From Prunella strophiata (taxonomy: Eukaryota; Chordata; Aves; Passeriformes; Prunellidae): a DNA stretch of 64,000 nt. Below the pieces are notes generated by a model. That model saw only the letters and a program-made list of their open reading frames with translations. It searched no databases and was not told the DNA's origin. The stretch lies in contig JAZBQD010000009.1 of assembly GCA_036583965.1 (NCBI GenBank), positions 6,408,508 through 6,472,507 on the forward strand, written 5' to 3'. The translations under genes and the position numbers were made by a program. Shown here in pieces: positions 63,099 to 64,000 of the stretch. How positions within the stretch are numbered: position 1 is the stretch's first letter; every line of letters starts with the position of its first letter.

Positions 63099-63750
63099 CA
63101 GGGCAGGTGTGTCCCGGGTGTGCAGGGCAGGTGTCCCCGGTGTGTCCCCGGTGTGCAGCTCAGGTGTGTCCCCGGTGTGCAGGGCAGGTGTGTTCTCTGG
63201 TGTGCAGCTCAGGTGTGTCCCCGGTGTGCAGGGCAGATTCCCCGGTGTGTCCCCAGTGTGCAGGGCAGGTGTCCCCGGTGTGTCCCCGGTGTGCAGCTCA
63301 GGTGTTCCCGGGTGTGCAGGGCAGGTGTCGCTGGTGTGTCCCCGGTGTGCAGCTCAGGTGTGTCCCCGGTGTGCAGGGCAGGTGTGTCCCGGGTGTGCAG
63401 GGCAGGTGTGTCCCCGGTGTGTCCCCGGTGTGTCCCCGGTGTGCAGGGCAGGTGTCGCAGGTGTGTCCCCGGTGTGTCCCCGGTGTGTCCCCGGTGTGCA
63501 GCTCAGGTGTTCCCGGGTGTGCAGCTCAGGTGTGTCCCCGGTGTGCAGCACAGGTGTCCCCAGTATGTCCCTGGTGTGCAGCTCAGGTGTGTCCCCGGTG
63601 TGCAGGGCAGGTGTGTCCCCGGTGTGCAGCTCAGGTGTGTCCCCGGTGTGCAGCACAGGTGTCCCCGGTGTGTCCCCGGTGTGCAGGGCAGGTGTGTCCC
63701 GGTGTGCAGCACAGGTGTGTCCCCGGTGTGCAGCTCAGGTGTGTCCCCGG
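63099..63750. repeat. 24-bp minisatellite (GTGTCCCCGGTGTGCAGGGCAG)
   Basis: About 27 copies of a 22-24 bp unit in two main variants, ending GCAGGGCAGGT or GCAGCTCAGGT. Shortened CCCCGGTGT units are interspersed. It opens long Cys/Val/Pro repeat frames on the plus strand and THTGDTP frames on the minus strand, which are artefacts. Confidence 0.96.
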
Positions 63751-64000
63751 AGCGCGGCGGGGCTCGGACCCTGCGCGGGACGCGTGGCCACGCCGGCCGT
63801 GAGTCACAGATAATGCCCAGGAAGTTACAGCAGCGCATCGCCGGGGAGGGCACAGCCGCGCTCACACAGCACGAACCCGAGCAGCCTCTCCACCTGCTCA
63901 TTAGGGCTCCTGGCTCCCGGCAGGAAACGCGAGCGGGGAGAAAAGCCGGCTGGAAGGGCGAGGGGGGCTCCCAGCAGTGCCCCTGCCGTGCCCGTTCCAG

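Larger units (their letters stand above)
56781..64000. other. Region beyond IL10RA, no certain gene
   Basis: In mammals TMPRSS13 lies next here on the opposite strand to IL10RA. None of its TM, SRCR or protease domains could be found. The region holds an unexplained open frame at 57.4-57.8 kb, a CpG-rich block at 59.3-59.9 kb with a possible first exon, and the minisatellite at 63.1 kb. Confidence 0.5.

Noticed and set aside
63099..63813. Cys/Val-rich repeat protein, or a CRISPR-like array, at the right end
   Set aside because: The units are contiguous minisatellite repeats without unique spacers. This is vertebrate DNA, and the frame is a repeat artefact.

Overview
The window is vertebrate nuclear DNA, almost certainly from a bird and probably a passerine. 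The genes have short exons with GT-AG introns and vertebrate-type products. The DNA is GC-rich, compact and full of minisatellites, as on avian microchromosomes. The recognisable transposons are CR1 LINE tails and a solo LTR of passerine type. The gene order MPZL2, MPZL3, JAML, SCN2B, SCN4B, TMPRSS4, SMIM35, IL10RA mirrors human 11q23.3 (from memory), which is chromosome 24 in chicken.

Layout. 0.1-3.1 kb: the 3' part of MPZL2 (+). 4.3-10.6 kb: MPZL3 (+), with a VNTR just upstream. 14.0-17.7 kb: JAML (+), with only one Ig domain. 19.5-22.9 kb: SCN2B (+). 30.2-37.2 kb: SCN4B (+), with a CR1 fragment in its promoter region. 37.3-44.8 kb: TMPRSS4 (-), tail-to-tail with SCN4B. 45.8 kb: a solo LTR. 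47.7-50.0 kb: SMIM35 (+), head-to-head with TMPRSS4. 53.2-56.6 kb: IL10RA (-). 56.6-64 kb: no certain gene; a possible TMPRSS13 first exon lies at 59.7 kb and a large VNTR at 63.1-63.75 kb.

How the genes relate. The first five genes form a cluster of single-V-set immunoglobulin membrane proteins. All five share the same exon phases and nearly the same Ig exon lengths: homophilic adhesion (MPZL2, MPZL3), leukocyte-epithelium adhesion (JAML) and sodium-channel beta subunits (SCN2B, SCN4B). They look like products of old tandem duplication. TMPRSS4 is an epithelial type II transmembrane serine protease, SMIM35 a small single-pass membrane protein, and IL10RA the ligand-binding chain of the IL-10 receptor.

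Most unusual points. (1) The IL10RA transmembrane exon carries one extra base in a G4 run. It breaks the frame before the STAT3-docking tail although that tail is otherwise open. (2) The SCN2B C-terminus has an apparent single-base insertion that removes its last four residues. (3) JAML lacks the second Ig domain, has two possible signal peptides, and has a perfect 49-bp tandem duplication of a splice acceptor. (4) Several minisatellites sit directly against splice sites. I found no wholly new biological system. All coordinates were read by hand, with splice sites chosen by GT-AG, phase continuity and similarity to family proteins from memory; no database search was made.
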